Shown here: one piece after another, positions 1 to 7,267 of the stretch
Layout of the letters: each line of letters opens with the position of its first letter
Numbering within the stretch: the stretch's first letter is position 1
Assembly: GCA_964428745.1 (NCBI GenBank)
Contig: CAYRYZ010000051.1
Location: 1-9,575 of the forward strand
Reading direction: 5' to 3'
Source of the DNA: GCA-002713455 sp964428745
GTDB lineage: Bacteria; Fidelibacterota; Marinisomatia; Marinisomatales; TCS55
DNA length: 9,575 nt
Made by a program: the position numbers and the translations under genes
The notes under the pieces: model-generated
Database searches by the model: none
Told to the model about the DNA's origin: nothing
Seen by the model: the letters and a program-made list of their open reading frames with translations, nothing else

Positions 1-466
1 TTATTAATTCATATAAAATATTTAAATCGATATCGGTTGATTCTTTGTATGTTGATAAAACCACATTTGATTGTGTTCTAGAAACACCTGGCCAATTTTG
101 TATTTCATATAATAAATCTTCTAAAGCTTGTGAATTCTTTACGCGAATTTTTAATATATGTGATCCTACACCTGTTATCGAATGGCACTCCATTACAGCT
201 TTACAATCATTGGCCTTTTTAACAAATTTATCATAGTGATCAGAGTGCTCACTTACAATGAAAACATATGCAGTCAAATCTAATCCTGCCTCTTTATGAT
301 CTAAAATTGTAGCATATTTCTTTATAAAATCTTTTTCAGAAAGTTTTTTAATTCTTTCTCCAACAGCTGGAACAGATAGTTTTACTGCTTTAGCAATATC
401 ACTTGCACTCGTACGCCCATCAGTTTGAAGAATTTCTAATATTTGTATATCAATTTTGTCAATCAT
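1..466 (-). CDS. Lrp/AsnC-family transcriptional regulator, 3' end cut by the window edge
   Basis: Reading down from the ATG at 466-464 gives 155 codons with no stop before the left edge, so the C-terminus is missing, probably by only a few residues since the family is about 150-165 aa. Residues 1-50 form the AsnC-type winged helix-turn-helix: it starts MIDKIDIQILEILQTDGRTS, and the recognition helix lies around SVPAVGERIKKL (31-42). Residues about 64-140 match the RAM effector-binding/oligomerisation domain, including GVGSHILKIRV (99-109) and the PGVSRTQSNVVLS stretch (126-138). Family members bind DNA as dimers or octamers and often respond to amino acids; the ligand and targets cannot be read from sequence. 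No Shine-Dalgarno precedes the ATG. It follows the PorV-like gene after a 105-nt A/T spacer holding a 10-bp inverted repeat, so it may have its own promoter. Family assignment is firm, specific role unknown. Confidence 0.9.
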   Translation of the reverse strand, partial: MIDKIDIQILEILQTDGRTSASDIAKAVKLSVPAVGERIKKLSEKDFIKKYATILDHKEAGLDLTAYVFIVSEHSDHYDKFVKKANDCKAVMECHSITGVGSHILKIRVKNSQALEDLLYEIQNWPGVSRTQSNVVLSTYKESTDIDLNILYELI

Positions 467-543
467 ATTGCGTTTATTCTTTATTAATTAAATACTTTAA
501 TAAATTTCTATTATTACTAAATAAATTAAACTAAATAGCAATG

Positions 544-568
544 ATTATATTAAATAAGTTAATATAAT
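544..568. repeat. Perfect 10-bp A/T-only inverted repeat between the porV-like gene and the lrp-like gene
   Basis: The arms attatattaa (544-553) and ttaatataat (559-568) are exact reverse complements around a 5-nt spacer. The repeat starts 3 nt past the porV-like stop codon and about 77 nt upstream of the regulator's ATG. On the minus strand it is not followed by a T run, and an all-A/T stem is weak, so it is a poor intrinsic terminator. A dyad upstream of an Lrp/AsnC gene could be an operator for autoregulation, which is common in this family, but such a dyad can arise by chance in sequence this A/T-rich. Confidence 0.4.
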
Positions 569-571
569 TGA

Positions 572-1468
572 TTAAAACTTTGAAGATATTCCAAAACCAA
601 TTATATGACCTCCTGGGCCATATGAATAAGTTCCTAAATCAACAATGAAATCATCTGTAGTATAGGCAATTCCAAAACCAAGATCAGAAATAAGATTCCT
701 AATAGTTGGATTATCAATCTGTTGATCAAGTCTATTTGATGATAATCCACTTTTAATAAATAATCCGCTTTTGAGCTCTAGCAATCCTGATATTCTAACG
801 ATTTCTCTATTTGTCTGAGATAAAAAAATATGATCAACTTCAAGTTCTAATCTAGTATTTGGTAAATTTCCTGAAATCGAAACTACGCGAACAGTTGGAA
901 GATTTTCTTTATTATTACTATAGGATCTATACAACTTTCCAAAATTATGGAATGATAATCCTAGCTTGATTAATTTCAAATTAAAAATTACGGCAGGTGA
1001 AAATGTAATGGCTTTAGCATTATAAGATTGAATATTACTTATAAATAGCCCGCTATTTGCGCCAACAATTATTTTACCACGTTGCGTTGCTTTTGCATAT
1101 CCAATTTGAAAATGTACATCACTTGCAGAATATTCACCAGTTTTTTGGTTTTCAATATTCCGCTCTGGGAAAAACCCGTAACCAGTACGACTTATTTTAA
1201 AACCTAAAAAGTGTTCCTTTATTTTTGAATTAACTCTTAATGATTGTCCGCTTATGCCAGCTGGATAGCTCACTGCATCAACACTGAAAAAACTATTAGA
1301 ATCAACCAACATAGCTGCATTACGAAAATCATTTCTAAATGGCAGAATATATCCGCTTCCAGAAAGGCTAACAGAGTTTGCTTGAACCCATGTGTCCAAG
1401 CCTTGAAATGAGGATTGTGCAATAATCACAAAAACGAATAGATAAATAATTATAAATTTTTTTGTCAT
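572..1468 (-). CDS. Secreted outer-membrane beta-barrel protein, PorV/PorQ-like
   Basis: A 298-aa protein with a clear signal peptide: MTKK, then a hydrophobic core FIIIYLFVFVIIA (5-17) and likely cleavage near residues 20-22; there is no lipobox cysteine. The remainder is rich in alternating hydrophobic/polar strands and Gly/Ser/Asn turns, and it ends in Phe (GFGISSKF), as outer-membrane barrels usually do. The middle (GEYSASDVHFQIGYAKA, then LKLIKLGLSFHNFGKLYRS and LPTVRVVSISGNLP) resembles PorV/PorQ/UPF0164-type proteins, some of which serve type IX secretion as attachment or shuttle proteins. The usual N-terminal NPAG-type motif is degenerate here (RNDFRNAAM), so the exact subfamily is uncertain and the role is inferred. 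Its ATG overlaps the priA stop as ATGA and has no Shine-Dalgarno, which suggests translational coupling to priA. It could instead be another lineage-specific barrel protein. Confidence 0.6.
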   Translation of the reverse strand: MTKKFIIIYLFVFVIIAQSSFQGLDTWVQANSVSLSGSGYILPFRNDFRNAAMLVDSNSFFSVDAVSYPAGISGQSLRVNSKIKEHFLGFKISRTGYGFFPERNIENQKTGEYSASDVHFQIGYAKATQRGKIIVGANSGLFISNIQSYNAKAITFSPAVIFNLKLIKLGLSFHNFGKLYRSYSNNKENLPTVRVVSISGNLPNTRLELEVDHIFLSQTNREIVRISGLLELKSGLFIKSGLSSNRLDQQIDNPTIRNLISDLGFGIAYTTDDFIVDLGTYSYGPGGHIIGFGISSKF

Positions 1469-3681
1469 AATAGAGAGGTTGGATTTACATCAACAATAAG
1501 TCGAGGATTGCTAGAAGCATTGATCTTTGAATTTATAATAAGAGAATTATAAAATTTATGTAGTCTAGATCCAATAGGATCAAATTCCTTCTTCGATTTG
1601 AAAACAATTTGCATTCTATATTGATCCTTCAATTTTTCACGATAACAGTATGAAGGTCCAAGTTTTTCAATTCCTTTTGGTATCTCCTTAATACCATCAC
1701 TAATAATTTTTATTGAATTTTCAACACTATCTTTTTTGGCACCTCTAACTTCAAATTTCACTATCCAACTAAAGGGTGGATAATCCAGCGATTTTCTTTC
1801 ATTCAAACAAATATCATAATATTTTTTCAAATTAAGTTTTGCCGCTGACTTAATTACAGTGTTATCTGGATTGTAAGATTGGATAACTACCTCTCCAGGA
1901 CTGTCCCCTCTACCTGATCTCCCAGCGGATTGATAAATAAGCTGAAACACTTTTTCACCCGCTCTATAATCTGGCAAGTAAAGTCCTGTGTCCGCATTAA
2001 TAATTCCAACCAGTGTAGCATTGGCAAAATCCAAACCTTTTGCAATCATTTGAGTTCCTAATAATATATCAATTTTTTTATTAGAAAAATTTTGAAGTAT
2101 TTTAGTGATATTTTCCCCTGATTTAGCCACATCTGTATCTAGTCTCGCAATAGATGCGTTCGGAAATTCGTTAATTAATAAATCTTCAATTTTTTGAGTA
2201 CCCGTACCAGATAATCGGATATTATAACTATTACATTCCCCACATATTTCTGGCAAATTATTCTTTATTTGATTACAAAAGTGACATTGGAGATAATTGC
2301 CTGACCTATGATATGTTAGTGATACCTTACAATGAGTACACAAATAAATTTCACCACAATCATCACATCGTATTGCCGGAGCAAATCCACGCCTATTATG
2401 TAAGAGAATAATTTGTTGGCCATTTGACAATCTATCTTTCATTTTTTCAAGCAATAATCTTGAAAATATTTCTCCATATTTATTTGATTCCTTTGATTCA
2501 TTGATCATATCAACAATATGTACTTTTGGGTATGCACCACTAAATCTCTCAGGTAAATGAATGTATTTTAATTTTTTTATTGTTGAGTTATAATAAGATT
2601 CTAAACTCGGAGTTGCGCTAGCTAATAACACTGTAGCTTTATTAATCTTTCCTCTCATTAAGGCAACATCTCTGGCATGATAGCGCGGATCTGGTGAGCC
2701 TTGTTTATAAGAATCTTCCTGTTCTTCATCAACAATAACCAATCCTAAATTTTTTAATGGAGAAAAAATTGATGAGCGCGCACCTATAACAACTTTATAT
2801 TCTCCCAAACAAATTTTCTTCCATGTCCAGGCGCGAGCAGATTGACTTAATTTAGAATGCCAAAGAGCTACCTTTTCTCCAAATACTGCCTTAAATCTTC
2901 CAGCTATCTGAGGTGTAAGTGCAATCTCAGGCAACAAAATAATAACTGTTTTATTTTTACTTACAACGTGACGTGCAGCTTCTATATATATTTCTGTTTT
3001 CCCACTACCTGTTACACCATGCAATAGAAATGATTTAAACTTACTGCTATTAATAGCAGAAAAAATATTTTTTAAAGCTAAACTTTGATCTTTTGTAAAC
3101 CGAATGTCCTTATGTATCGGGTCAAAGGATATTCCAGAAAGATTAGGGAGAACGGGTTGATTAACTAATTCTACAAATCCTTTTGAATGTAATTGCTTAC
3201 AGATACCATTTGGATTAGAACAATGGTCTTTCAAAGAATTGACTGGTATTAGCGATTGTATAGATTGAAGATAAGTGTAAACAGATTTTTGTGTTTTAGC
3301 ATGATTTAAAACTGATTTATCTTGATTGATTGCCTTAACATATAATTGGGTTTTTAATTCATACTTTGTGGAAAGATTGTTCGGGAGAACTGCTTTTGCA
3401 GAAACTCCAATTGGGCAATTATAATATTTAGATAGCCACTTAATTAATTCCCATAAATTTTTATCTAAAACTGGTTGATCATCAATCATTTCTATAATTG
3501 ATTTGATAGATCCAGAAAAATTTGTTGATTTTTTTAAATCAACTATAATCCCTTTAATAATTCTAGAACCAAGAGGAACTTTAACCCTCATACCAATAGA
3601 TAAGCGGTTTATTAGCTCATCGGGTACTTTATATGTAAACACCTGATAACTTGATATTGGGAATGATATATCAGCAAACAT
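1465..3681 (-). CDS. priA: Primosomal protein N', replication restart helicase PriA
   Basis: PriA is a cytoplasmic superfamily 2 3'-5' DNA helicase that recognises stalled forks and reloads the replicative helicase. All modules are visible (numbering from the ATG at 3681, 738 aa, close to 732 in E. coli). They are an N-terminal 3'-end-binding domain (1-100); Walker A GVTGSGKT (222-229); a Walker B/DEAH-box equivalent reading DEEQ (318-321), followed by EDSYKQ and RYHARDVALMRG; eight zinc-binding cysteines in four CxxC pairs (439/442, 448/451, 466/469, 480/483); GTQMIAKGLDF (542-552); and the arginine-finger motif QSAGRSGRG (584-592). The Q at 321 replaces the His usual in PriA. A TTG two codons upstream (3687) is possible, but the ATG gives a normal MFADISF start. 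Neither has a Shine-Dalgarno. The gene follows a terminator and probably begins a new transcript. Confidence 0.96.
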   Translation of the reverse strand: MFADISFPISSYQVFTYKVPDELINRLSIGMRVKVPLGSRIIKGIIVDLKKSTNFSGSIKSIIEMIDDQPVLDKNLWELIKWLSKYYNCPIGVSAKAVLPNNLSTKYELKTQLYVKAINQDKSVLNHAKTQKSVYTYLQSIQSLIPVNSLKDHCSNPNGICKQLHSKGFVELVNQPVLPNLSGISFDPIHKDIRFTKDQSLALKNIFSAINSSKFKSFLLHGVTGSGKTEIYIEAARHVVSKNKTVIILLPEIALTPQIAGRFKAVFGEKVALWHSKLSQSARAWTWKKICLGEYKVVIGARSSIFSPLKNLGLVIVDEEQEDSYKQGSPDPRYHARDVALMRGKINKATVLLASATPSLESYYNSTIKKLKYIHLPERFSGAYPKVHIVDMINESKESNKYGEIFSRLLLEKMKDRLSNGQQIILLHNRRGFAPAIRCDDCGEIYLCTHCKVSLTYHRSGNYLQCHFCNQIKNNLPEICGECNSYNIRLSGTGTQKIEDLLINEFPNASIARLDTDVAKSGENITKILQNFSNKKIDILLGTQMIAKGLDFANATLVGIINADTGLYLPDYRAGEKVFQLIYQSAGRSGRGDSPGEVVIQSYNPDNTVIKSAAKLNLKKYYDICLNERKSLDYPPFSWIVKFEVRGAKKDSVENSIKIISDGIKEIPKGIEKLGPSYCYREKLKDQYRMQIVFKSKKEFDPIGSRLHKFYNSLIINSKINASSNPRLIVDVNPTSLL

Positions 3682-3748
3682 AGTCAAATAATTATCAAAA
3701 GATTAAATCCATAATTCCAAAAGATAAAGTAATGTCTTTGCTAATGTA

Positions 3749-3777
3749 TAAATAATTATTGTAAAATTTTATGACAA
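3749..3777 (-). promoter_or_regulatory. Candidate promoter for priA
   Basis: On the minus strand, TTGTCA (complement of 3772-3777) lies 17 nt from TATTTA (complement of 3749-3754), about 67 nt before the priA ATG and directly after the terminator of the ribosomal unit. The layout suits a sigma70-like promoter, but the spacer is very A/T-rich, so matches arise easily, and this lineage's promoter consensus is not known to me. Confidence 0.3.
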
Positions 3778-3778
3778 T

Positions 3779-3815
3779 AAAAAAACCCTTAAAGAATAGA
3801 TTTTCTTTAAGGGTT
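3779..3815 (-). terminator. Rho-independent terminator after rplI
   Basis: Arms aacccttaaagaa (3784-3796) and ttctttaagggtt (3803-3815) form a perfect 13-bp stem with a 6-nt loop. On the minus strand the stem runs into an unbroken T run (seven T, counting the last two of the stem) and then ATT. It starts about 25 nt after the rplI stop. The plus-strand side has no T run and no gene, so it serves the minus strand. It marks the end of the prs-to-rplI unit. Confidence 0.92.
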
Positions 3816-3839
3816 AATCATTCTAGTATAGATTAAGCT

Positions 3840-4283
3840 TTAGGCTTGAATCACATAAACTTTTATATCCTGTTTTAATTCTTTGGATACATTTACTGTG
3901 ACATCATATATGCCGAGAGCCTTTATAGGCTCAGGTAAAATGATAGATTGACGATCTACTTCGATCCCTTTACCTATAATGGCTTTATGAATATCCTTAT
4001 TTGTAACAGACCCAAAAAGTTTATCTTCACTACCTACCTTAACTTCAATTGTAATTTCAGTTTTCTTTAATTTTTTTACTGTATCCTCATAAACTTTAGC
4101 ATCACGTAAAGCTCTGGCTTTTATTGCTGTTTTTTTCTCATTCACTAATGCCCTATTTCTTTTTGAGGATCTAACTGCTAATCCTCTGGAAAATAAATAA
4201 TTCCTAGCATATCCAGGTTTTACTTTTACTATTTCCCCGGCATTACCAAGCGATTCTACATCTTGAAGTAAAATAATATCCAT
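3840..4283 (-). CDS. rplI: 50S ribosomal protein L9 (bL9)
   Basis: A full-length bL9 of 147 aa. The N-terminal rRNA-binding domain shows the family signature MDIILLQDVESLGNAGEIVK followed by VKPGYARNYLFSRGLAV (21-37). A long charged connecting helix (about 40-78) leads to the C-terminal domain with SEDKLFGSVTNKDI (85-98) and GIYDVTVNV. bL9 binds 23S rRNA near the L1 stalk and affects reading-frame fidelity. Its ATG lies 2 nt after the rpsR stop. The only ribosome-binding signal is a weak GAGAG (complement of 4290-4294) overlapping the end of rpsR, so translation is probably coupled to rpsR. Last gene before the terminator. Confidence 0.97.
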   Translation of the reverse strand: MDIILLQDVESLGNAGEIVKVKPGYARNYLFSRGLAVRSSKRNRALVNEKKTAIKARALRDAKVYEDTVKKLKKTEITIEVKVGSEDKLFGSVTNKDIHKAIIGKGIEVDRQSIILPEPIKALGIYDVTVNVSKELKQDIKVYVIQA

Positions 4284-4285
4284 AA

Positions 4286-4516
4286 TTAACTCTCAGTACT
4301 AACATTATTAAATGGCATTAATGCAATATTCCGTGCTCGTTTAATGGCACGCACTAATTTTCTGTGCATTTTTGCACTAGTTCCAGTTACACGTCGTGGC
4401 ATAATTTTACCTTGATCTGTAACAAAACGCTTTAAAAGTTTTATATCTTTATAATCAACTTCAGTTATCGCGTTTTCTTTGAAATAACAATATTTTCTTC
4501 TGCTTTGAAAAGCCAT
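4286..4516 (-). CDS. rpsR: 30S ribosomal protein S18 (bS18)
   Basis: A 76-aa protein of normal family length. The core DYKDIKLLKRFVTDQGKIMP (21-40), RRVTGTSAKMHRKL (41-54) and VRAIKRARNIALMPF are diagnostic of bS18, which sits on the 30S platform as a partner of bS6. The N-terminus has CYF but no CxxC zinc motif, so it is a zinc-independent form. The ATG at 4516 is preceded at 9 nt by AGGAG, which lies inside the last codons of the upstream reading frame. Order rpsF-rpsR-rplI is the conserved one. Confidence 0.97.
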   Translation of the reverse strand: MAFQSRRKYCYFKENAITEVDYKDIKLLKRFVTDQGKIMPRRVTGTSAKMHRKLVRAIKRARNIALMPFNNVSTES

Positions 4517-4519
4517 AAT

Positions 4520-5080
4520 CTACTTCTCCTCTTCTTTGGCTGATTCTTGTTTAGTATCTTCTTCAGNNNNNNNNNNNNNNNNNNNNNNNNNNNNNNNNNN
4601 NNNNNNNNNNNNNNNNNNNNNNNNNNNNNNNNNNNNNNNNNNNNNNNNNNNNNNNNNNNNNNNNNNAGTCTCTTCCTTGACTTCTTCTTCAATTAATGCA
4701 TCTTTATTATTTACTGCCTTTTTTGGCAAATCATTATCTTTAGATGAACTATCATCACGCTTACTTTCATCTTCATTATGAATTTGCGGTTTTTTACCTA
4801 AAACAACTGTTTGATTCCGAAGAATATCATTTTGTAAAATCATAAATCTATCAAATTCTTTTAATTTTTCAATTGATTTGCATTCGAAATGCAACAAAAT
4901 AAATGAACCATATTTATGTTTTTGTATGGAATATGCTAATCGCTTTTTACCCCAAATACGATGATTAATTATTTTGAGCCCATAGTCACTACATTTCTCA
5001 GATACCATCTTCATAGTTTCATCTATACGACTATCTTCATAGTTTGGATTAATAATATATAAACTTTCGTAATACCTCAT
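4520..5080 (-). CDS. rpsF: 30S ribosomal protein S6 (bS6) with long acidic tail, interrupted by an assembly gap
   Basis: Residues 1-95 are a standard bS6 ferredoxin-like fold: MRYYESLYIINPNYEDSRID, then HRIWGKKRLAYSIQKHKYGSF (40-60) and an ending around DILRNQTVVLGKKP. It binds the 16S rRNA platform together with bS18. After residue 100 comes a low-complexity, charged tail rich in Glu, Asp, Lys and Ser that enters 100 N (4567-4666). Beyond the gap one frame reads EEDTKQESAKEEEK and stops 3 nt before rpsR. That composition matches the tail before the gap, so both pieces probably belong to rpsF. The frame match across an N block of arbitrary length proves nothing, however, and true tail length is unknown. 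A good AGGAG lies 8 nt before the ATG (complement of 5089-5093). It follows hppA by 19 nt. Confidence 0.9.
   Translation of the reverse strand: MRYYESLYIINPNYEDSRIDETMKMVSEKCSDYGLKIINHRIWGKKRLAYSIQKHKYGSFILLHFECKSIEKLKEFDRFMILQNDILRNQTVVLGKKPQIHNEDESKRDDSSSKDNDLPKKAVNNKDALIEEEVKEETXXXXXXXXXXXXXXXXXXXXXXXXXXXXXXXXXXEEDTKQESAKEEEK
4526..4530 (-). promoter_or_regulatory. Shine-Dalgarno of rpsR, embedded in the end of the upstream gene
   Basis: The minus strand reads AGGAG, 9 nt before the rpsR ATG. It sits in the codons for the final Glu/Glu/Lys of the upstream acidic tail, so ribosomes finishing rpsF pass over it. This is a strong site compared with most genes in the window. Confidence 0.75.
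4567..4666. other. Scaffold gap of exactly 100 N
   Basis: One hundred consecutive N, the usual placeholder for a gap of unknown size. Both flanks code for acidic, Lys/Glu-rich low-complexity sequence, so a repetitive tail may have broken the assembly. An extra gene such as ssb, which sits between rpsF and rpsR in many bacteria, could also be missing here. Confidence 0.97.
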
Positions 5081-5099
5081 TTAAGTAACTCCTGAATAA

Positions 5100-7238
5100 T
5101 TATGCAATCAATGGTGCTATCACCAAAGAGACCACAGACATTAGTTTAATTAAAATATTTAGCGATGGCCCTGAAGTATCTTTAAATGGATCACCAACAG
5201 TATCTCCAACAACTGCGGCTTTATGTGCATCAGATCCTTTAGTTACTGATTGCCCATCAATTTCCATACCTTCTTCGATCATCTTTTTAGCATTATCCCA
5301 TGCTCCACCTGCATTAGATTGAAAAATGGCCATTAATACACCTGATACAGTTACACCGGCAAGCAATCCACCAAGCGTTTCAGCGCCAAAAGTAAATCCA
5401 ACTACTACAGGTGAAAGTATTGCAAGGACTCCTGGTAGAACCATCTCTTTTATTGCTGAAGTTGTTGAGATTTCAACACATTTACCATATTCAGCTTTGC
5501 CATCAGCTGCATCAAATATTTTTTTATCATCTTCTGACCATTCTTCGTCTTCACCATATTTTTTCATTACTGCAAGAGCTGCTGATAATTCTGGAATAGA
5601 TTTAAATTGGCGCCGCACTTCTTCAATCATTGCCATTGCAGCACGACCGACTGCGCCCATAGCCATTGATGAAAACAGAAAAGGTAACATACCTCCTACA
5701 AAAAGACCTGCCATTACCTTTGGGTTAGCAATATCAATTTTAGTTATTCCAGTTTGAACCATATACGCCGCAAATAAAGCAAGAGCAGTAAAAGCTGCAG
5801 AGCCTATGGCAAATCCTTTACCAATGGCAGCAGTAGTATTGCCCACGGCATCTAATTTATCAGTTCGTTCACGCACTTCACTGGGTAAGTCTGCCATTTC
5901 AGCTATCCCACCAGCATTATCAGAAATAGGACCATAAGCATCTACAGCTAATTGTATACCAGTGTTAGCAAGCATGCCTAATGCTGCAATTGCAATTCCA
6001 TATAAACCTGCAAAATGGTAAGCACCCATAATCCCAGAAGCAATAATGATTGTAGGTAACGCAGTAGACTGCATACCTACTCCTAATCCAGCAATAATAT
6101 TTGTTGCTGGACCAGTCAAGGACTGTCGGGTTATTGAATTTGTTGGTCCCGTATTAGTCCCTGTATAATGTTCTGTTATAATGCCTATACCTAATCCGGC
6201 AACAAGACCAATTGTTGAAGCCCAAAAAACACCCATATTAGTGTAAACCATATCATTTAAAACAAATGATTCGGGTAATAACCCAGAAATTAGAAAATAC
6301 ATTACTCCAACCATAACTACTGCAGAGCCAAATTCGCCAATATTTAATGCTTTTTGAGGATTGCCACCTTCTTTGACAGATACCATAAATGTACCAAAGA
6401 TAGAAACAATTATTCCTGAGGCGGCAATTGTCAATGGTAAGGTGATAAAATTAACATCAAAAACACCCGAAGAAAGTATACTAGCTCCCAAAACCATCGA
6501 GCCAATAATAGACCCAACGTAAGATTCAAATAAATCAGCACCCATTCCAGCTACATCACCAACATTATCGCCAACATTATCAGCAATAGTTGCTGGATTA
6601 AGAGGGTGATCTTCGGGTATACCCGCTTCAACTTTACCTACTAGGTCTGCTCCTACATCTGCAGCTTTCGTATAAATACCTCCTCCGACACGCGCAAAAA
6701 GAGCAATCGAAGATGCTCCCAATGAAAAACCAGATAGCACTGTAAGAATACGTCCATAGTTAGAATCAAAATATGATTGATAAAAAATAAATAATATTCC
6801 TAGGCCGAGAACTCCTAAACCAACAACAGATAAACCCATAACTGATCCGCCAGTAAACGCGACATTTAAAGCAGGAGCAAGACCTGTTCTTGCAGCATGT
6901 GTTGTACGGTTATTTGCTTTTGTAGCTACCCTCATTCCAAGAAATCCTGCCAATCCAGATGTCAAGGCTCCAGTAATAAAGGACAAAGAGACCAACGCAC
7001 TAGAACTAGTATTTCCTTTATTTGCAAATCCAAGTATAACTGCAACGATAATAACAAATATAGTTAATACACGATACTCTGCTTTTAAAAATGACATTGC
7101 ACCTTCAGCTATATTCGCGCCAATCTGTTCCATTTTTTCAGTCCCCTGGTCCTGCTTTGAAATCCAACTAGTTTTCCAAAAAGCAAATAACATTGCAAGC
7201 ACTCCAGAGCCTATAACTAGTAATTCAAATGAAATCAT
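5100..7238 (-). CDS. hppA: Membrane-bound ion-pumping pyrophosphatase, K+-dependent type
   Basis: A 712-aa, very hydrophobic protein with about 16 membrane helices. It hydrolyses cytoplasmic pyrophosphate and pumps Na+ and/or H+ outward. Visible hallmarks are the catalytic DX7KXE motif (D194, K202, E204) in DVGADLVGKVEAGIPED, then the Asp-rich IADNVGDNVGDVAGMGADLF (218-237), DNAGGIAEMADLP (440-452) and the C-terminal GDTVGDPFKDTSGPSLN. The stretch GNTTAAIGKG (466-475) has Ala at 470 and Gly at 473, the pattern of K+-dependent enzymes; K+-independent H+ pumps carry Lys and Thr there. Glu in ADLFESY (E238) is at the place seen in Na+-pumping members, but a dual or H+ pump is not excluded. A GGGAG lies 11 nt before the ATG (complement of 7250-7254). 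It sits between pth and rpsF with short spacers, so it is probably expressed with growth-linked translation genes. Confidence 0.96.
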   Translation of the reverse strand: MISFELLVIGSGVLAMLFAFWKTSWISKQDQGTEKMEQIGANIAEGAMSFLKAEYRVLTIFVIIVAVILGFANKGNTSSSALVSLSFITGALTSGLAGFLGMRVATKANNRTTHAARTGLAPALNVAFTGGSVMGLSVVGLGVLGLGILFIFYQSYFDSNYGRILTVLSGFSLGASSIALFARVGGGIYTKAADVGADLVGKVEAGIPEDHPLNPATIADNVGDNVGDVAGMGADLFESYVGSIIGSMVLGASILSSGVFDVNFITLPLTIAASGIIVSIFGTFMVSVKEGGNPQKALNIGEFGSAVVMVGVMYFLISGLLPESFVLNDMVYTNMGVFWASTIGLVAGLGIGIITEHYTGTNTGPTNSITRQSLTGPATNIIAGLGVGMQSTALPTIIIASGIMGAYHFAGLYGIAIAALGMLANTGIQLAVDAYGPISDNAGGIAEMADLPSEVRERTDKLDAVGNTTAAIGKGFAIGSAAFTALALFAAYMVQTGITKIDIANPKVMAGLFVGGMLPFLFSSMAMGAVGRAAMAMIEEVRRQFKSIPELSAALAVMKKYGEDEEWSEDDKKIFDAADGKAEYGKCVEISTTSAIKEMVLPGVLAILSPVVVGFTFGAETLGGLLAGVTVSGVLMAIFQSNAGGAWDNAKKMIEEGMEIDGQSVTKGSDAHKAAVVGDTVGDPFKDTSGPSLNILIKLMSVVSLVIAPLIA

Positions 7239-7267
7239 TAATTTATTTTCTCCCGTTCTTTATTCAT

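Noticed and set aside
45..236. Small plus-strand frame opposite the Lrp/AsnC gene
   Set aside because: The minus-strand frame here encodes the clear RAM domain, so the plus-strand frame is antisense noise.
3682..3687. TTG start for priA two codons upstream
   Set aside because: The ATG at 3681 gives a normal MFADISF start and nothing favours the TTG.
4465..4692. Frame crossing the N block and overlapping rpsR
   Set aside because: Most of it is N, and the rest is out of frame with rpsF and rpsR; an artefact of the gap.
5326..5757. Open reading frame on the plus strand inside hppA
   Set aside because: It lies wholly opposite conserved hppA codons and its translation has no recognisable domain; it is an antisense shadow.
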